Assembly (NCBI GenBank): GCA_037043455.1
Contig: JAWPHD010001417.1
Span: 1-64,000 of the forward strand
Direction of reading: 5' to 3'
DNA length: 64,000 nucleotides
DNA from: Cyrtodaria siliqua
Taxonomy: Eukaryota; Mollusca; Bivalvia; Adapedonta; Hiatellidae
Shown one piece after another: positions 43,511 to 55,460 of the stretch. Each line of letters opens with the position of its first letter. The first letter of the stretch is position 1. The translations under genes were made by a program, and so were the position numbers. The notes below the pieces were generated by a model that searched no databases, was not told the origin of the DNA, and worked only from the letters and a program-made list of their open reading frames with translations.

Positions 43511-43899
43511 TTCATTATTGCAGTATTGGTTTGATTTAGACTGTTAAACAACGTTGATAAAGTACACATATATCGTATTTGAAGGCAATGTCAACTTTGT
43601 ATCTAAAAATCTTATTAATGACAAGCCTTCATACATATTTATTCTATGCAAATTATCATTGTTTTGTCTATTACGTATTGTTCGCATTTACTTCTAGTAT
43701 ATATTATGTTCTAAAATAACCTGTGTACTTTTTGCGATTCTGAAATTTCAACACAGCTTTTGTTACGATTAAAGTGTAACAAGAAAGGAAGCAAAACCAG
43801 CAATACAAAATTATAATTAAGAAATGTATTTACATAAAATATTAACTTACACAATACACAAATCCAGCTTTTAATTAATATCCAATTTTTTAATTAAGC

Positions 43900-44115
43900 C
43901 CAAATAAAATTATCCAATGTTTCTTTAATTATCATTAGCAAGTGTCTATTTGATCCATAACAGTAAGTGTCTCTTTATTCCGAAATAGTAATTTTCTCTT
44001 TAATCCAAATCAGAAAGTATCTCTTTAATTCAAAACAGTGTCTCTTTAATCCAAATGTAAATTGTCCTTTCAGTCCAAATTATTTTCCAATATGTCCGGT
44101 TTAGTCCAAATATCC
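43900..44115 (+). repeat. Decayed ~26-bp tandem repeat
   Basis: The phrase tctctttaatccaaatcaga and variants (tctctttattccgaaatagt, tctctttaattcaaaacagt) recur about six times with irregular spacing. A related agtccaaat phrase continues to 44390. Confidence 0.65.
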
Positions 44116-44399
44116 AATTTCACTGTTATTTCGAATGAGCACAATAATAAGCAAATCTTCTCACAAATATATTTCATATTTTTTAAAACAGCATCCAATT
44201 CAAAATTAACTTTTTCTGAACAGAACTCAACTCAACTCGTTAAGCTGTTCCTAGAGTCTGTTTATATACTGCCCAAAGATTGTTCCAAAGGATTCCCCAC
44301 TAAAATAGTCCAATAAAAACAGTCCAAATTTCATAAAAAATAAATTGGCATACAACAGTACAATGAGAACAGTCCAAATATCATCACTAATGAATTTGC

Positions 44400-45480
44400 A
44401 TAAATAATTTGAATACATGGTAAATATGTTTACATCTATACTATTTTTAACTTTCTCCAAGGCCAAATCAATAATAAACATGCAGCACTACATGTAAACA
44501 TTTATATATAGGTAACACCTTTGAACACATAACAAAACAATCTGTTCAATTGCTTCCGCTTCAAAAATTATAATATTTTTAAAATCTCGTCTTCAACGCG
44601 CCGGGACCAAAGTTGACAACATAATTGTTTAGAAATACCTAAAGATCAAACAGTTACATCATTAAAAATCATGGGCATGTGTTTTATGAGTTATGTTTTC
44701 TAAGTATTTCACTATACTGAGACGCAGCACGTGCATGATGTATCATTTCTTTGCATTCCATTGCAAAATATTTTGTTTTTATGAACAACGTTTTTGGTGA
44801 TCATAGCGGCAAATACCATGAAGATTTATGAGGAAAGTACAAATATACGAACTCTTATTTTATCCATACAATCTCACCCAAGATTAACAAACATATCGTC
44901 TTAGCTGTAATGCTTTATAACAATGTTGCTAACGCAGGATTTCCAAGAGACGTATACATGTGCAGTCCTCTTTTTTGAGGATGTATCACATAGCCGAGGT
45001 AATACGTATTTTCTGCATTGTGTAAATCGTATCGTCTAACAATCTGATTAAGACTGACAGCTGTTCATGGAACAGACATCTCTAGTATGCACGTGCGTGT
45101 TGTATGTCGATTTGGCAAGTAATCACTGCTATTTGAACGGACATAGACTAAATACCAATAAAAAGACAAAATAAATGTTAAAGACGTCCACGTTTGAAGC
45201 GCCATCCAAAGACTTTTCACTTAGCAATTGTCTTTTAAATTCTCAAACAGTAAATTTGTTCGGTTTCTTTCAAATGCATTTAATTTTCGATTTTGCAATC
45301 AAGTCTTTTGAATTTTAGAACCATGTATTTTAGTTTATACAACGTTTAATAGATGATTTCTTTTGTTTTAAATTTAATAGTGATGTCTTTAACTAAAAAT
45401 AAGTGTATTTTTTGATCGAATATGAAACCACTCCCAAATTGCGACCATCAATTTAAAATAACGTATATGATAGTTTGCAT
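44400..45480. other. No recognised feature
   Basis: AT-rich sequence with no support for genes or clear repeats. Confidence 0.4.
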
Positions 45481-45488
45481 AGTTTATT

Positions 45489-47688
45489 AGCTCGACTATT
45501 CGAAGAATAAGAGAGCTTATGTAATCACCCCGGCGTCGGCTTCTGCGTTGGCGTCGGCGTCGGCGTCCCGCATCAAGATTTGCTTGTAAGCTGTGTTTAC
45601 AAGTCTTTATATCTTACATTTCTTATCCTAGCACAATCAAATTTGGCCTTGAGCTTCCTTATAGCATTGGCTTAAGGGCTGCATCAGTAATTTTTTTCCT
45701 GTAACCCCTGGGCCTCCCATGGAACCCACATTCTGATAGCCCTTAAAATCAGTCTATTTCACATCACTATTTGCGTCTAAGCTGTGTTTACAGGTCTATA
45801 TCTGTTACATTTCTTGTCCTAGATCAACTAAATTTGGGATTTGGTTTCCTTATAGTATGTTGTAAAGGGTTGCGTAAGTAATTTTGTCTTCTGCAAATTC
45901 TGGGCTCCCATGGAACCCAAATTGTGATGGCCCATAAAATGTGCAATAAAGGTTTGCGTGTAAGCTGTTGTATATATCTATACTTTTGGTTTGGGATTTC
46001 TTATAGCATTATGCATTTATCATACTTCACCAGTATTGGGGCATGGGCTCCCTCCTCCTCGCCCTCGACCCCCCACCCACCTCCCCACCCTACGCCTTTT
46101 TTTAATATTGCTTTGTTGTTTTGGTCAATTCATGCACATATAGCTATGTTGCCCTCACAACCCCACCCCCCATTCCTTCCCCCCCGCATTCCCCTATCCC
46201 GCCTCCCCCTTACTCTAAACTCGATATTTTTTTTTTTACATATTTCTGTGTTGTTTGGTCAATTCTTACACATAAATATATGTTGCCGTCCCCTGTCACC
46301 TCCCCTGCTCCCCACCACCACTTCCCTCCCCCCACTAGTACGTAGTTAAGCTGTTATATATATCTATAATTTTGGTTTGGGTTTTTTATAACATAATGTT
46401 ATTCATACTTCACCCATATTGGGGTATGGGCTCCCTCGTCCTCGCCCTAGCCCCCTCCCCCATGCCCCTTTTTTACCTATTTTTGTGTTGTTTGGTCAAT
46501 TCTTATGTTATAGCTATGCCCCTACCCAACCCCACCCCGCCCCACCCTACGACTTTTTTTTTTAAATAGTTCTGTGTTGTTTTGGTCAGTTCTCCCCCCT
46601 CCACCACTAGTACGTACTTAAGCATATATAATTTGGTTTGTGATTTCTTATAGCATACTTCACCCATATTGGGGCATGGGCTCCCTTCTTCTCGCACACC
46701 CTCAACCACCTCCCATCCCACGCTTTTATTTCTGTATTGTTTTGGTCAATTCTTACACCTATAGCTATGTTGCCCCCTCCCCCCCCCCCCACCCCGCACA
46801 CACCCACCCCACCCGAAACTCGATTTTTTTTATTATTATTATTTTATTTTTGTTTTCATATATCACCCACACTCAAAACTTTTTTTTTACATATTTCTGT
46901 GTTGTTTTGGTCTGTTTTTACACTATAGCTATGTTACCCCACACTCCCATCCCCTTACCATCCCCCACCCCATCATCGACACCACCCGAATGTATATATA
47001 TATATATATATATTTCTTTTCTTTCTTCATATATCTGTGTTATTTTGTTGTATTATCAATATGTTTCTCCCCCCCACCCCACAAGCATCCCACCACCTCA
47101 TCATCAACACCACCAGAATGTGTTTTTTTTAGTGTTTTTTTTACATTACATATGTCTGTGCTGTTTTGTTTTATCAAATCTACATCTATATCAATCTACA
47201 TCTATATCAATGATGCGCCCCCGCCCTGCCCCACATTTGTTTATGGGCTCGCCTCACATGGAGGACAGTGGAGCTGGAATTGTTTTCATTTTATCTTCCA
47301 TTATTTGGATATTATTTTTTTTAATTTGAACGCAATCATTTACATGAAAAATTGCCAGATATCCCCTCCCTCCCCGAGTTGCCTTTCGACCACAAATTTC
47401 TTTAACATGACAGCAATTTTTGATTAAAACTGATAAAAATATTAAAATGTCACACCCTGACCCAAATTTACTATTTTTTGTATGAGATTCTAACAATAAT
47501 TGTATATCGGCCTGAGTTTCTATAACCGCCCCGACCCGCCCTCCCACCCCCCTCCACCCCCCTCCACCCACAACCCCATCCCCACATTGTTTTAGCCTTG
47601 TTTCTGATGTTATATACTGGCTATATAATTTATTATTCTCTGAAAAATCAAATAGTCGAGCTGCGCTGTTCTCCGACAGCTCTTGTTA
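45489..47688 (+). mobile_element. 2.2-kb composite element with AGCTCGACTATT inverted ends
   Basis: The left end AGCTCGACTATT (45489-45500) is followed by cgaagaataagagagct. The complementary AATAGTCGAGCT (47651-47662) is followed by ctccgacagctcttgtt. A (ggcgtc)n run lies at 45549-45567, then two ~190-bp direct repeats (taagctgtgtttaca.gtct; ccatggaaccca), then about eight decayed units of C/T-rich sequence built on tatttctgtgttgttttggt and ccaccccaccc. Poly-proline open frames here are compositional. No transposase. The outer limit on the right is uncertain. Confidence 0.7.
46992..47013 (+). repeat. (ta)n microsatellite
   Basis: About eleven ta units inside the C/T-rich element. Confidence 0.9.
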
Positions 47689-47713
47689 AATTATATAATT
47701 TGAATTAAACATA

Positions 47714-47976
47714 TTTATGCCAGGCATATTATACGTTATTCAATGCCGTGAGGTTGCACCCAGACAAAGAGTTCCATGTAATACTTACATTCAATAACCT
47801 GTATTATTATACCTCACTGTAAACACTCCATGTAAAATCCCCATACCCTGCCGGGTTGATATTTCGCGCTATCACCCTCAACGCGTCATAGCGTCACATT
47901 GATAATATCCTCTGACACCCTCAAAAGGATGTGATATGTACATTTATTACATGACTGGCACATATGTCTGGCATAA
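47714..47976. mobile_element. Possible small MITE
   Basis: The pair tatgccaggcata (47716) and tatgtctggcata (47963) is an imperfect inverted repeat enclosing about 235 bases. No target duplication is visible, so this is weak. Confidence 0.4.
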
Positions 47977-48538
47977 CTATGTTCTATGAACTTATTTAAT
48001 TTAATAAACTTAACACAATGTTATATAAACGTGAACATGACGGTAGGAAATCATCTTGAAGTAAATTATACAAACACCATCAGCAATAAGTGCTATATCT
48101 TCGTATTGTATCTCAAAAGAATATCGAAAAAGACAGTATGCAACATTGTTTCTATCGCATCCAACCGCACTGAATCGCGAAACACAAACATGAACAAAAA
48201 CAACAATGAAATTGCGGAAATAACACGAATTCTTTAAAAATGTATGGTAGACAATATATCTATTTATCATTGCAGATATGCACTTTTCTAACTAATAAAG
48301 GGGTGACCTAATAAATTTTGCTTTAATTAGGCACTGACCAATAAAGCAAATCAATGCGGAATTCCTCGGCGTTTATATACGTAACGTTATCTGACGTCAT
48401 GCACGTAACGTTGCCTGACGTCATAAAACAAACAAAAAACAACAACATGACGGCGTCCTCGATAAGCGTAACATTCTCAGAAATAGGTAATAATAGTAAT
48501 TCATACAGAAAATGTGGGAAATCTACATGATAAATAAA

Positions 48539-48677
48539 ATATTATGTCAGTGCCTTTTACTATCCAGTTCATTAGGCTCGGCTCGAAAACGAAGAATGGC
48601 TAGGCAGAGCCTCGATATTCTTCGTTTTCTAAGCCTCGCCTAATAAACTCGATAGTAAAAGGCACTGACATAATATT
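48539..48677. mobile_element. 139-bp foldback element
   Basis: The arms aatattatgtcagtgccttt...cgaaaacgaagaat and the complement attcttcgttttc...aaaggcactgacataatatt pair over about 58 bases with only a handful of mismatches and an 18-base loop. Strong hairpins of this sort are typical of foldback MITEs. No target duplication is separable because the ends are AT palindromes. Confidence 0.88.
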
Positions 48678-48810
48678 CTCTATATTATAAGCAAAAAACA
48701 AGATGAAAGTATTCAATAAAAGAGGTTATTGAAACAGTATGAAGAAATATTACCTGGAACTCATTATTTTGACGTAGGGTGACGAGCTTGCAAGTGGAAA
48801 TACGTGTTCA

Positions 48811-48894
48811 TTATACCACAATAGCCTAAATACACACTATGCATCGTGTAATACCCGAGGATATACACAGCATATGTTAGTTATTGTGGTATAA
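48811..48894. repeat. Inverted repeat (hairpin)
   Basis: ttataccacaata and ttattgtggtataa pair across a 56-base loop. It lies six bases from the next hairpin. Confidence 0.7.
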
Positions 48895-48899
48895 ATACA

Positions 48900-48992
48900 A
48901 TAGAGCATGAGTCTTGCACGTGTACGGACGATAATGCACTCGCTAACGCTCGTGCATTATCTCCCCGCACACGTGCAAAACTCATGCTCTAT
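48900..48992. mobile_element. 93-bp foldback element
   Basis: The outer stem atagagcatgagtcttgcac then gtgt pairs with acacgtgcaaaactcatgct then ctat, with one or two mismatches. An inner stem gataatgcac / gtgcattatc continues it. Confidence 0.85.
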
Positions 48993-48999
48993 CCTATAC

Positions 49000-50380
49000 T
49001 TGTACCATAGCTCTAATGGTTTTCCTTGGTTCTTGCTTATGATATATTTTTCATAAACCTGAAGGTCTGAGCCTAAACCGTGCTATAAATGCCGGTATAT
49101 TCCAGCCGTGCTATAAATGACAGATTCGGCAGTTATACCATGGTCTACTCAATTTTACGCGCGCGCAGTTGTAATCTTTACACACAACCTGTCAATCAAA
49201 ACGACTAAACCTACCAAAACATCGAGCTGTTATGTTTACTGAAAACTGAAACGCCCTAAAACTTCTTGCGTACTTGGATAAATGACTCTGGTACAAAACA
49301 TTTTTTCTGGTATGATATTTATACTCCACTCTCGGGCATACGGCCCTCGAGAAGCAGCATAAATCGCACATACTCGAAAAATTATGCTAGAAATATTACT
49401 TTTTTTGTCGTTGCGTACACGTTTAATGTCGAAGGTTTATTTTATGCCAAATGTGACAAGTTTTGCTTAATTTTTTTATCATAGAGACTCACTATATTAT
49501 TAGTTCATTACTAAATAAAGTACAATGGGTTCAAAATTCCATGCTTTGTTTCTAATAATTGCCAATAAATATTGAAATTTGACGTTAGTATTTTGATAAT
49601 GATTATATAAGTAAGATGTATGGTTCATTAAACGAACACTGCAACCATTCATTGAAACAAAGCTCTTATAACATGTCCGAACACTTGTGAGTTATTCGCA
49701 AGGTTTATCACTAACTTTCTAACTATTCTTTCTTGTCAACTGTAGTATGATTCATAATGTATAAAAAACGTTTGAAATTGAAATACAGTGTTAAAGTTAT
49801 ACGTATCATATCAGTTAAACATTAATGCTTTTTTGGATTCTTCACAGAGTACATGGGCTATTGTCACAATGCAAAACAAATGCTCTGGTTTCTATGAAAG
49901 AGTTATTTGATACTGTAGATTTTAGTCTAGTTTTAGATTTCCTGAAAGAGATCCGACTATATAAATCATTGTAATGTGTTCTTATATATATTTACTTGTT
50001 TATATACCCGTTGCCGGGCATTTATTGATTTACATACATAGTTTATATTACATCTTATCATCCCTTATTTTTATTTTATTTTTAATAGTTTTATCTTTAT
50101 ATATTTACATTAATTTTTAATTAATACTTCATTTTTCATATTTTTTTGCGCACAATATGACCTATTTATGTGTCGACGTGCCGTAAAACACCATTCATTC
50201 ATTCATTCATTCACTGGTCAGTGAGCCGTAGGCGAGAGCTCATGACTACGTCTCGCGACGTGAACATTTGACGATTTCCTCATTGGCGCTTCATACCTTC
50301 AATACACAAAAACAAAATGACGGAGAATGCGGTACCGATTCGTTGTGGTAACCGTTCTTTCTTACTCCTTTTCTGCGCTG
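49000..50380. other. Mostly unrecognised; (attc)n at 50196-50213
   Basis: A short tetranucleotide array and two copies of cgtgctataaatg (49078, 49107) are the only structure seen. Confidence 0.45.
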
Positions 50381-50384
50381 AGAG

Positions 50385-50637
50385 TAGAGTAAAGTGTGAG
50401 GTTTGGTGAACCCTAGAACCTGGTTTAAACCCCCAGCGGCCTTTTATTTTTTTTACCTCGAACCGTTCCAAGTCGGTAGCCCTATTGTCAACCCTTTTTT
50501 TGTTTGTGACGTCATATGCCTTTTTTCCTTATTAACATTGCCATTTATGTTTGTCGTTTCGCGTGTTTTTGTGTTTTACTTTACTGTGTTCTGTGAAAGC
50601 TGCATTTCCTGTTCGACTTTTATACTTATTTCCATTG
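50385..50637 (-). repeat. Rep-A, 5' half
   Basis: The minus strand carries gggttgacaatagggctacc, cgacttggaacggttcgagg, gggtttaaaccaggttctag and ggttcaccaaacctcac. A TGACGTCA octamer lies at 50507. Confidence 0.82.
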
Positions 50638-50993
50638 TGGGTAAAAGTCTGACAGAACAGAAAGTAGTGTTGTTTGCCATTTTAAAGATAATTAATCATC
50701 AACATTTACAACATTTTGAGACGTCATGTGTTAGGAATGAAATAGAGGCACGTTGCGGGGAAATTTGTGGAAGGAAAAAAGAAACACGTTTTATTGTCGT
50801 TTTTTATCATGTTTTTGGTTGTTATAAGTAGTATATGACAAATTCGTCATTTGGACTATTGACAGTGGGGCATGGGCTCACATTCCCTGTCTGAAAGTAT
50901 ATTCACCCGAGCCGCCAAATAATTAATAACATGTTTGAATATTATTTACACCCGAGTAGAAATACACTTCCCAGACATTGGGGTCACATGCAC

Positions 50994-51041
50994 TGCCTGA
51001 AAATTATTTTCACCCGAGTTGTCAGGTTTTTCAGGCAGTGA
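50994..51041. repeat. Short hairpin
   Basis: cactgcctgaaaa and ttttcaggcagtg form an exact 12-13 base stem. The region 50860-51060 also repeats cacccgag three times. Confidence 0.65.
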
Positions 51042-51499
51042 TTGTGGGCTCATGAGTTTCGAATTTCTCATACTTTAAACTGTTTACTCTTTATATTTAA
51101 CAAAGAACAAAACAATATTAAACACATTTCTTTTCCATTCGGCGAATTTCCCCGAATCGTGCCCCTATTTAATTCCTGAGAATTCTGAATGTGTATTTAC
51201 AGGATGTCAACGTTAAACATCGTCAACCTTTTCGGATGTTTTAAATATTTATCATGTTTAAAGTCGTCTTTTATCAAAATGTTGATGTTTTATTATTTTT
51301 AAATTTCAAACAAAACCACTAAAATGTTTGTCATTATTTGACCCACAATGTAAGGCGCAGGAAATCGATAGGAAAGAAATATGTAATTCATGTCAATTAT
51401 GAGGTTTGTTCTGATGCATGCACACGTGCAAAACACACCACAACATTTGCGATGGTCTCTTTAATCCTGAACAGAAAGCAACTAAAATGCGACTACTAT

Positions 51500-51665
51500 A
51501 AGTAGGTATACAAAGTGAACAGGAAATGTAGTTTTCACAAGATCACAGTTAACCGAAAACACGTATTAAAGCAAATCAAACAGCAATTAAAATGTTAATA
51601 AGCAAGGCATGTGACATCACAAACACAAACGGGTTGATAATATGGATATCGCATTGGAACAGTGG
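51500..51665 (+). repeat. Rep-A, 5' half, diverged
   Basis: gaacaggaaatgtagttttc, acatcacaaacacaaacggg and ttgataatatggatatcgc follow the family order before similarity is lost. Confidence 0.7.
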
Positions 51666-52814
51666 GATTATCCCAGACATTATTAAAATCGTTACTGTTT
51701 AGGATAAACCTTATATTAGTTAGCCCATCGTCGAGTCCTTATTAGAGTTAGATAATAATCCTTATATACTAAAAGGAAAACGAATCGCGTAATCAAAAAA
51801 TTGCCTATACTACACTGTTATACACACCTAATTCTACGTAATAGTTCAGATATATCTCACCGTGTTTTGTACACAAACGGGCTACAGCTAATTACAGAAA
51901 GGACAACTCTGTCATGTAGTAGACCTTATAATCAAAGTATACTTCGTTACACGAAATTCATAAATGTTGAAGTTTCGCTTGAAAAAGTCAAGACATTTCA
52001 GTATTGAGTTTAATGTTAAGAGATTGCAACGTTTGAAGCCTAAGTTTGCTCACTTGCTTGAGCCAAATGCGCATTCTGTCGATAATGAAACTTTAAAGGA
52101 GTAACCATTGGTGTGTTCGGTGCTGTTTAAACCTTCTTTCTAGAAGGACTTGCCTAATGTCGTCCTGTACCATTCGATTAACAGTAGCATATTAAACATA
52201 CAATATATAGCGGAAATACCCAATATGCGTTTCTTTTTCCTTTCTCCTTTCAGTTTATATTGTTTTTAGTATAATGTTCTCTGTAGACAATAGTTTACAC
52301 CAATATTTGATAATTTTTACATATCTATTAATGTATAAGGGGTAACGAGAGAGCTCTCCGGAAATACCAGCATTACTTGTGGTATCGGTCACTGACAACT
52401 TTTGTATTTTAATTCAATAACCGCCTAATGGTAGTCTGGTATTCGTGTTAAATAAAGCTACATTTCCTAATAAATTGCACTTAATTGCACTTAAGTTAAA
52501 GCCAGCTGACTCTAGTTAACATATCGTCTGGGCTTAAGTGATGTATTAAAGCCTCCAGACAGACATATTCTCGTTATTTGAGTTTGCCAACAGGTTTAAA
52601 AAATCCATTACAGTAGAGTAATCTACGACTATTGTTGAGAACCATAAAATATAGTAAGATTTGTGCGTCTGCTTTCTTCGAAATGAAAACCTACAAAGAT
52701 TACATTTTAATACATATTTAATAAAATGAAAAATAGATTACCACGGTTAGACGTATATTTAAAAGTTATGTTTCAACAAGTGTATTTGTGTTGTTGTTTT
52801 TTTAATATAATGTA
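51666..52814. other. Mostly unrecognised
   Basis: No coding support. The block atatatagcggaaatacccaa near 52200 recurs in similar form at 42990 (ttatatagcggaaattctcaa) and 23650, suggesting one more weak dispersed family. Confidence 0.4.
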
Positions 52815-53125
52815 AACACAAACACAAAATGGGTTGACAATAGGGTAGAGCTACCGCCTTGGAACGGTCAGTGGAAAACAGGCCGCAGTGGGTTTAAACC
52901 AGGTTTAGTCTCGCAAATTGTCTCATATGTATATATTTATAAAAACGAAGTAAAACTGAATGTGAAATGTGCCTTTTTTGCCACTGACCGTTCCAAGGCG
53001 GTAGCCCTATTGTCAACCTTTTTTATGTTTTTGACGTCATATGCCTTTATTCATTATTAACATGTTGCCATTTTGTGTATTTTGCGGGTTACTGTGTTCT
53101 GTGAAAGTTGCATTTTATACTTATT
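52815..53125. repeat. Head-to-head pair of Rep-A fragments
   Basis: A plus-strand fragment (52815-52910: gggttgacaatagggt, accgccttggaacggtcagt, gggtttaaacc) faces a minus-strand fragment (52968-53125: gccactgaccgttccaaggc, ggtagccctattgtcaacc). Together they make an inverted repeat with ~80-base arms. Confidence 0.82.
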
Positions 53126-53149
53126 TTTACTTGTTTTACGTGTCTTTAT

Positions 53150-53725
53150 CGACTGGGAATCTACCAACTAGAGCACGGTAAGAGATTCAAAAGGTTGGAC
53201 ATCAGACACTGCAAGACAGTTTAAGAGAGAAATGTCAACACGTCTCGGGAGTAACTTGACCATTATAAAATGGTTATTTAATTCACCTTTTCCTGTGTGG
53301 CTGACGTAATCTAAACTATTATTAGGCTGGTAATCATCTAACTGTACTCGTAATATCATCATGTTTATTTATCTCTAGAAAAGGTCCCCTAGGATAAGTT
53401 ATTTATGGACCTTATATATCTTTATATCTCTAGAAGTGTTTGCTGATTTATTTTGCTTGTATGGTTTCTGTAGAGCAACATCTTATAACGAGAGTGGGGA
53501 AATATGTTCTATGCAAATATACATTGTATGTCTATGTCTGTAATAATGTTCTGATCGAATTGAATTGCAGATTGATATTGTTAAAGTCTCATAAAGTGTC
53601 TTACGTTTATTTATAAAAACTGAGAAAATGACATTTACATGTTTTATTTGTGCCGTTGTCGATTGAGAACCTACCAAATAGAGCACGGTAAGAGATTCTA
53701 AAGGCTTGACATCAGACACCTACAT
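53150..53725 (+). repeat. Three-copy ~1.3-kb duplication, unit 1
   Basis: Blocks in order: agagcacggtaagagattca, taacttgaccattataaaat, tcccctaggataagtt, tttatatctctagaag, ttctgatcgaattgaattgc and again agagcacggtaagagattct. The same order is found in units 2 and 3. The units are diverged and show no shared open frame. Confidence 0.72.
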
Positions 53726-54046
53726 ATTGCCAGCTATTTTTAAAAATAGTTTGTTCAGTTGTACTTTATTTTTGAATTTTTATTCCCAACACAATGTCGT
53801 CTTTAAATGTCCAAATTATATACATATAGTGCGTATACATACGCTATTTCACAAGACCAACCATAATTGGCGATACATTTTCATTTTACACTGATGACTT
53901 ATTATGTCATGTTAAGTTCTGTTTAGGCATAAGATAACATTAGTTTGGCGCAAAAGTTCATAGCATTTCTTGTTCAAGTGATAAACTGTACATTGGAAAT
54001 AAGATGAAAATAAAATAGTAAACAGAGGATCTTAATACATGAGTAC

Positions 54047-54312
54047 TCATCCATTATTGAATTTATTAAACGAGTTGGCAAAATTATATAATGAGAGGCT
54101 CTTGCCGAGCATTATATATATTTTTAGCTAACGAGTTTAATAAATTCAATAATGAATGAGAACAAATGTTCGATTCTATTTATCACATAACTTATAACGT
54201 CACATTACGTCAGAAGACGTACATTAACGTGACGTTCATGACGTCATTAACGTTATGTTATACCACTAGTGGAATATCGAAAATATTGAATGGTGTTATT
54301 ACACTCCCACAT
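54047..54312. mobile_element. Rep-F foldback element, copy 2
   Basis: Arms 54047-54096 and 54111-54161 repeat the hairpin of 43272. The downstream block ttatgttataccactagtgg is shared, with an extra acgt-rich insert containing TGACGTCA at 54239. Confidence 0.82.
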
Positions 54313-54469
54313 CACATGATATGTGATAAATATAGAGTAAAACATGGATAGTACAGTTCCAATGGAGTCATTAGATTGAAAAACTCTACTCCTAGCTGAT
54401 TTGTACATTTTCGCGTCGTCCGGATGCAGCTAGAGCTGTTTACAAGTGCTACTTTTTGAGTAATTCACG

Positions 54470-55460
54470 GTAACTGACAGGACTGTATAGCTGGTGCAGT
54501 TGATAAGACACATCTACAATCTCTCCATACCAGGCTAGGGAAAGTTGCGCATTTATTTAAGAGGGAAATATCAACACGTCCCGGGAGTAACTTGACTATT
54601 ATGAAATGTTTGTTTAATTTTGAGTTTTCTGTATGGCAAATGTAATCTCAACAAACTAGTTTAAGGCTGCTAATATGTTGCTTTACTCGCAATATCATCA
54701 GATCTAAAACTAGAAAATTAATTCAAAACAAGAAGTTCTCCTAGGATAAGTTGCCGTGCTATTTATGGACTCGTCTTTATATCTCTAGAAGTTAGCTGAT
54801 GTGTCTGGTTAATGCAGAGAAAATCGTATAACTATTTAATACAAATTTTATATATTATATATTGTGTGATGAATTATAGAAATTTCCCAGTTTGAGAAAA
54901 GCTATAACATATCCCTTCCTCTACTGTGCTATCTCGACTAGTGTGCAAGATAGATGCAAAGTTTTACAAATGTTAGGAAGTAAACGATAGACGTCACGAT
55001 ATTACGTCACGAATTGACGTCATGATATTACTCCGCGCTGTCGCCAAAGGAGTGACAGAAGAAGGAATACTTGTGTCAGAAGACGATTGGAAAGAAATTC
55101 ATCATAGAAAACTCGTGAGAAATATTCTCGTGAGAAAACTCGTGAGAAATATTCTTGCGATATAGAAACTCGTGCGAAAACGCACTCGTTTCTATATCGC
55201 AAGAATCTTTCTCACTCGGGAATTATTTCCCGTATCACTTCAACAATGTTAATTAAACTCTATGTCTGTGTCTATTAGAATGTACAGATAGTATTGCATT
55301 GCTTAATGATGTAATTTAAAGTCTCTTAAATTGCATTCCAAACCTTATGTTTATAATAGAAATGAAACAAAATTTAACACGTCTTACTTGTGTTTTTATT
55401 AGTTGAGAATCTATCAGCTAGAGCACGATAAGAGCATCAAAAGGCCGGACATCATGCACA
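54470..55460 (+). repeat. Three-copy duplication, unit 2 (split by Rep-E)
   Basis: Carries cgtcccgggagtaacttgac, tctcctaggataagtt, tctttatatctctagaag, then the Rep-E insertion, then tatgtctgtgtctattagaa and agagcacgataagag. Unit 1 continues without interruption at the corresponding point (53505-53540). Confidence 0.72.
54869..55262 (-). mobile_element. Rep-E foldback element, copy 2
   Basis: Reverse orientation relative to copy 1 (7020-7422). Shares gaaatttcccagtttgag, the TGACGTCA octamer (55015), the central stem ttgcgatatagaaactcgtg / cgtttctatatcgcaag and the end ttaattaaactctat. Here cgtgagaaatattctcgtga is locally duplicated. Confidence 0.82.

Noticed and set aside
45924..47427. Overlapping proline-rich frames of 60-229 codons
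   Set aside because: They reflect C/T-rich low-complexity sequence. No domain is visible, several frames are open at once, and the stretch lies inside a repeat element.
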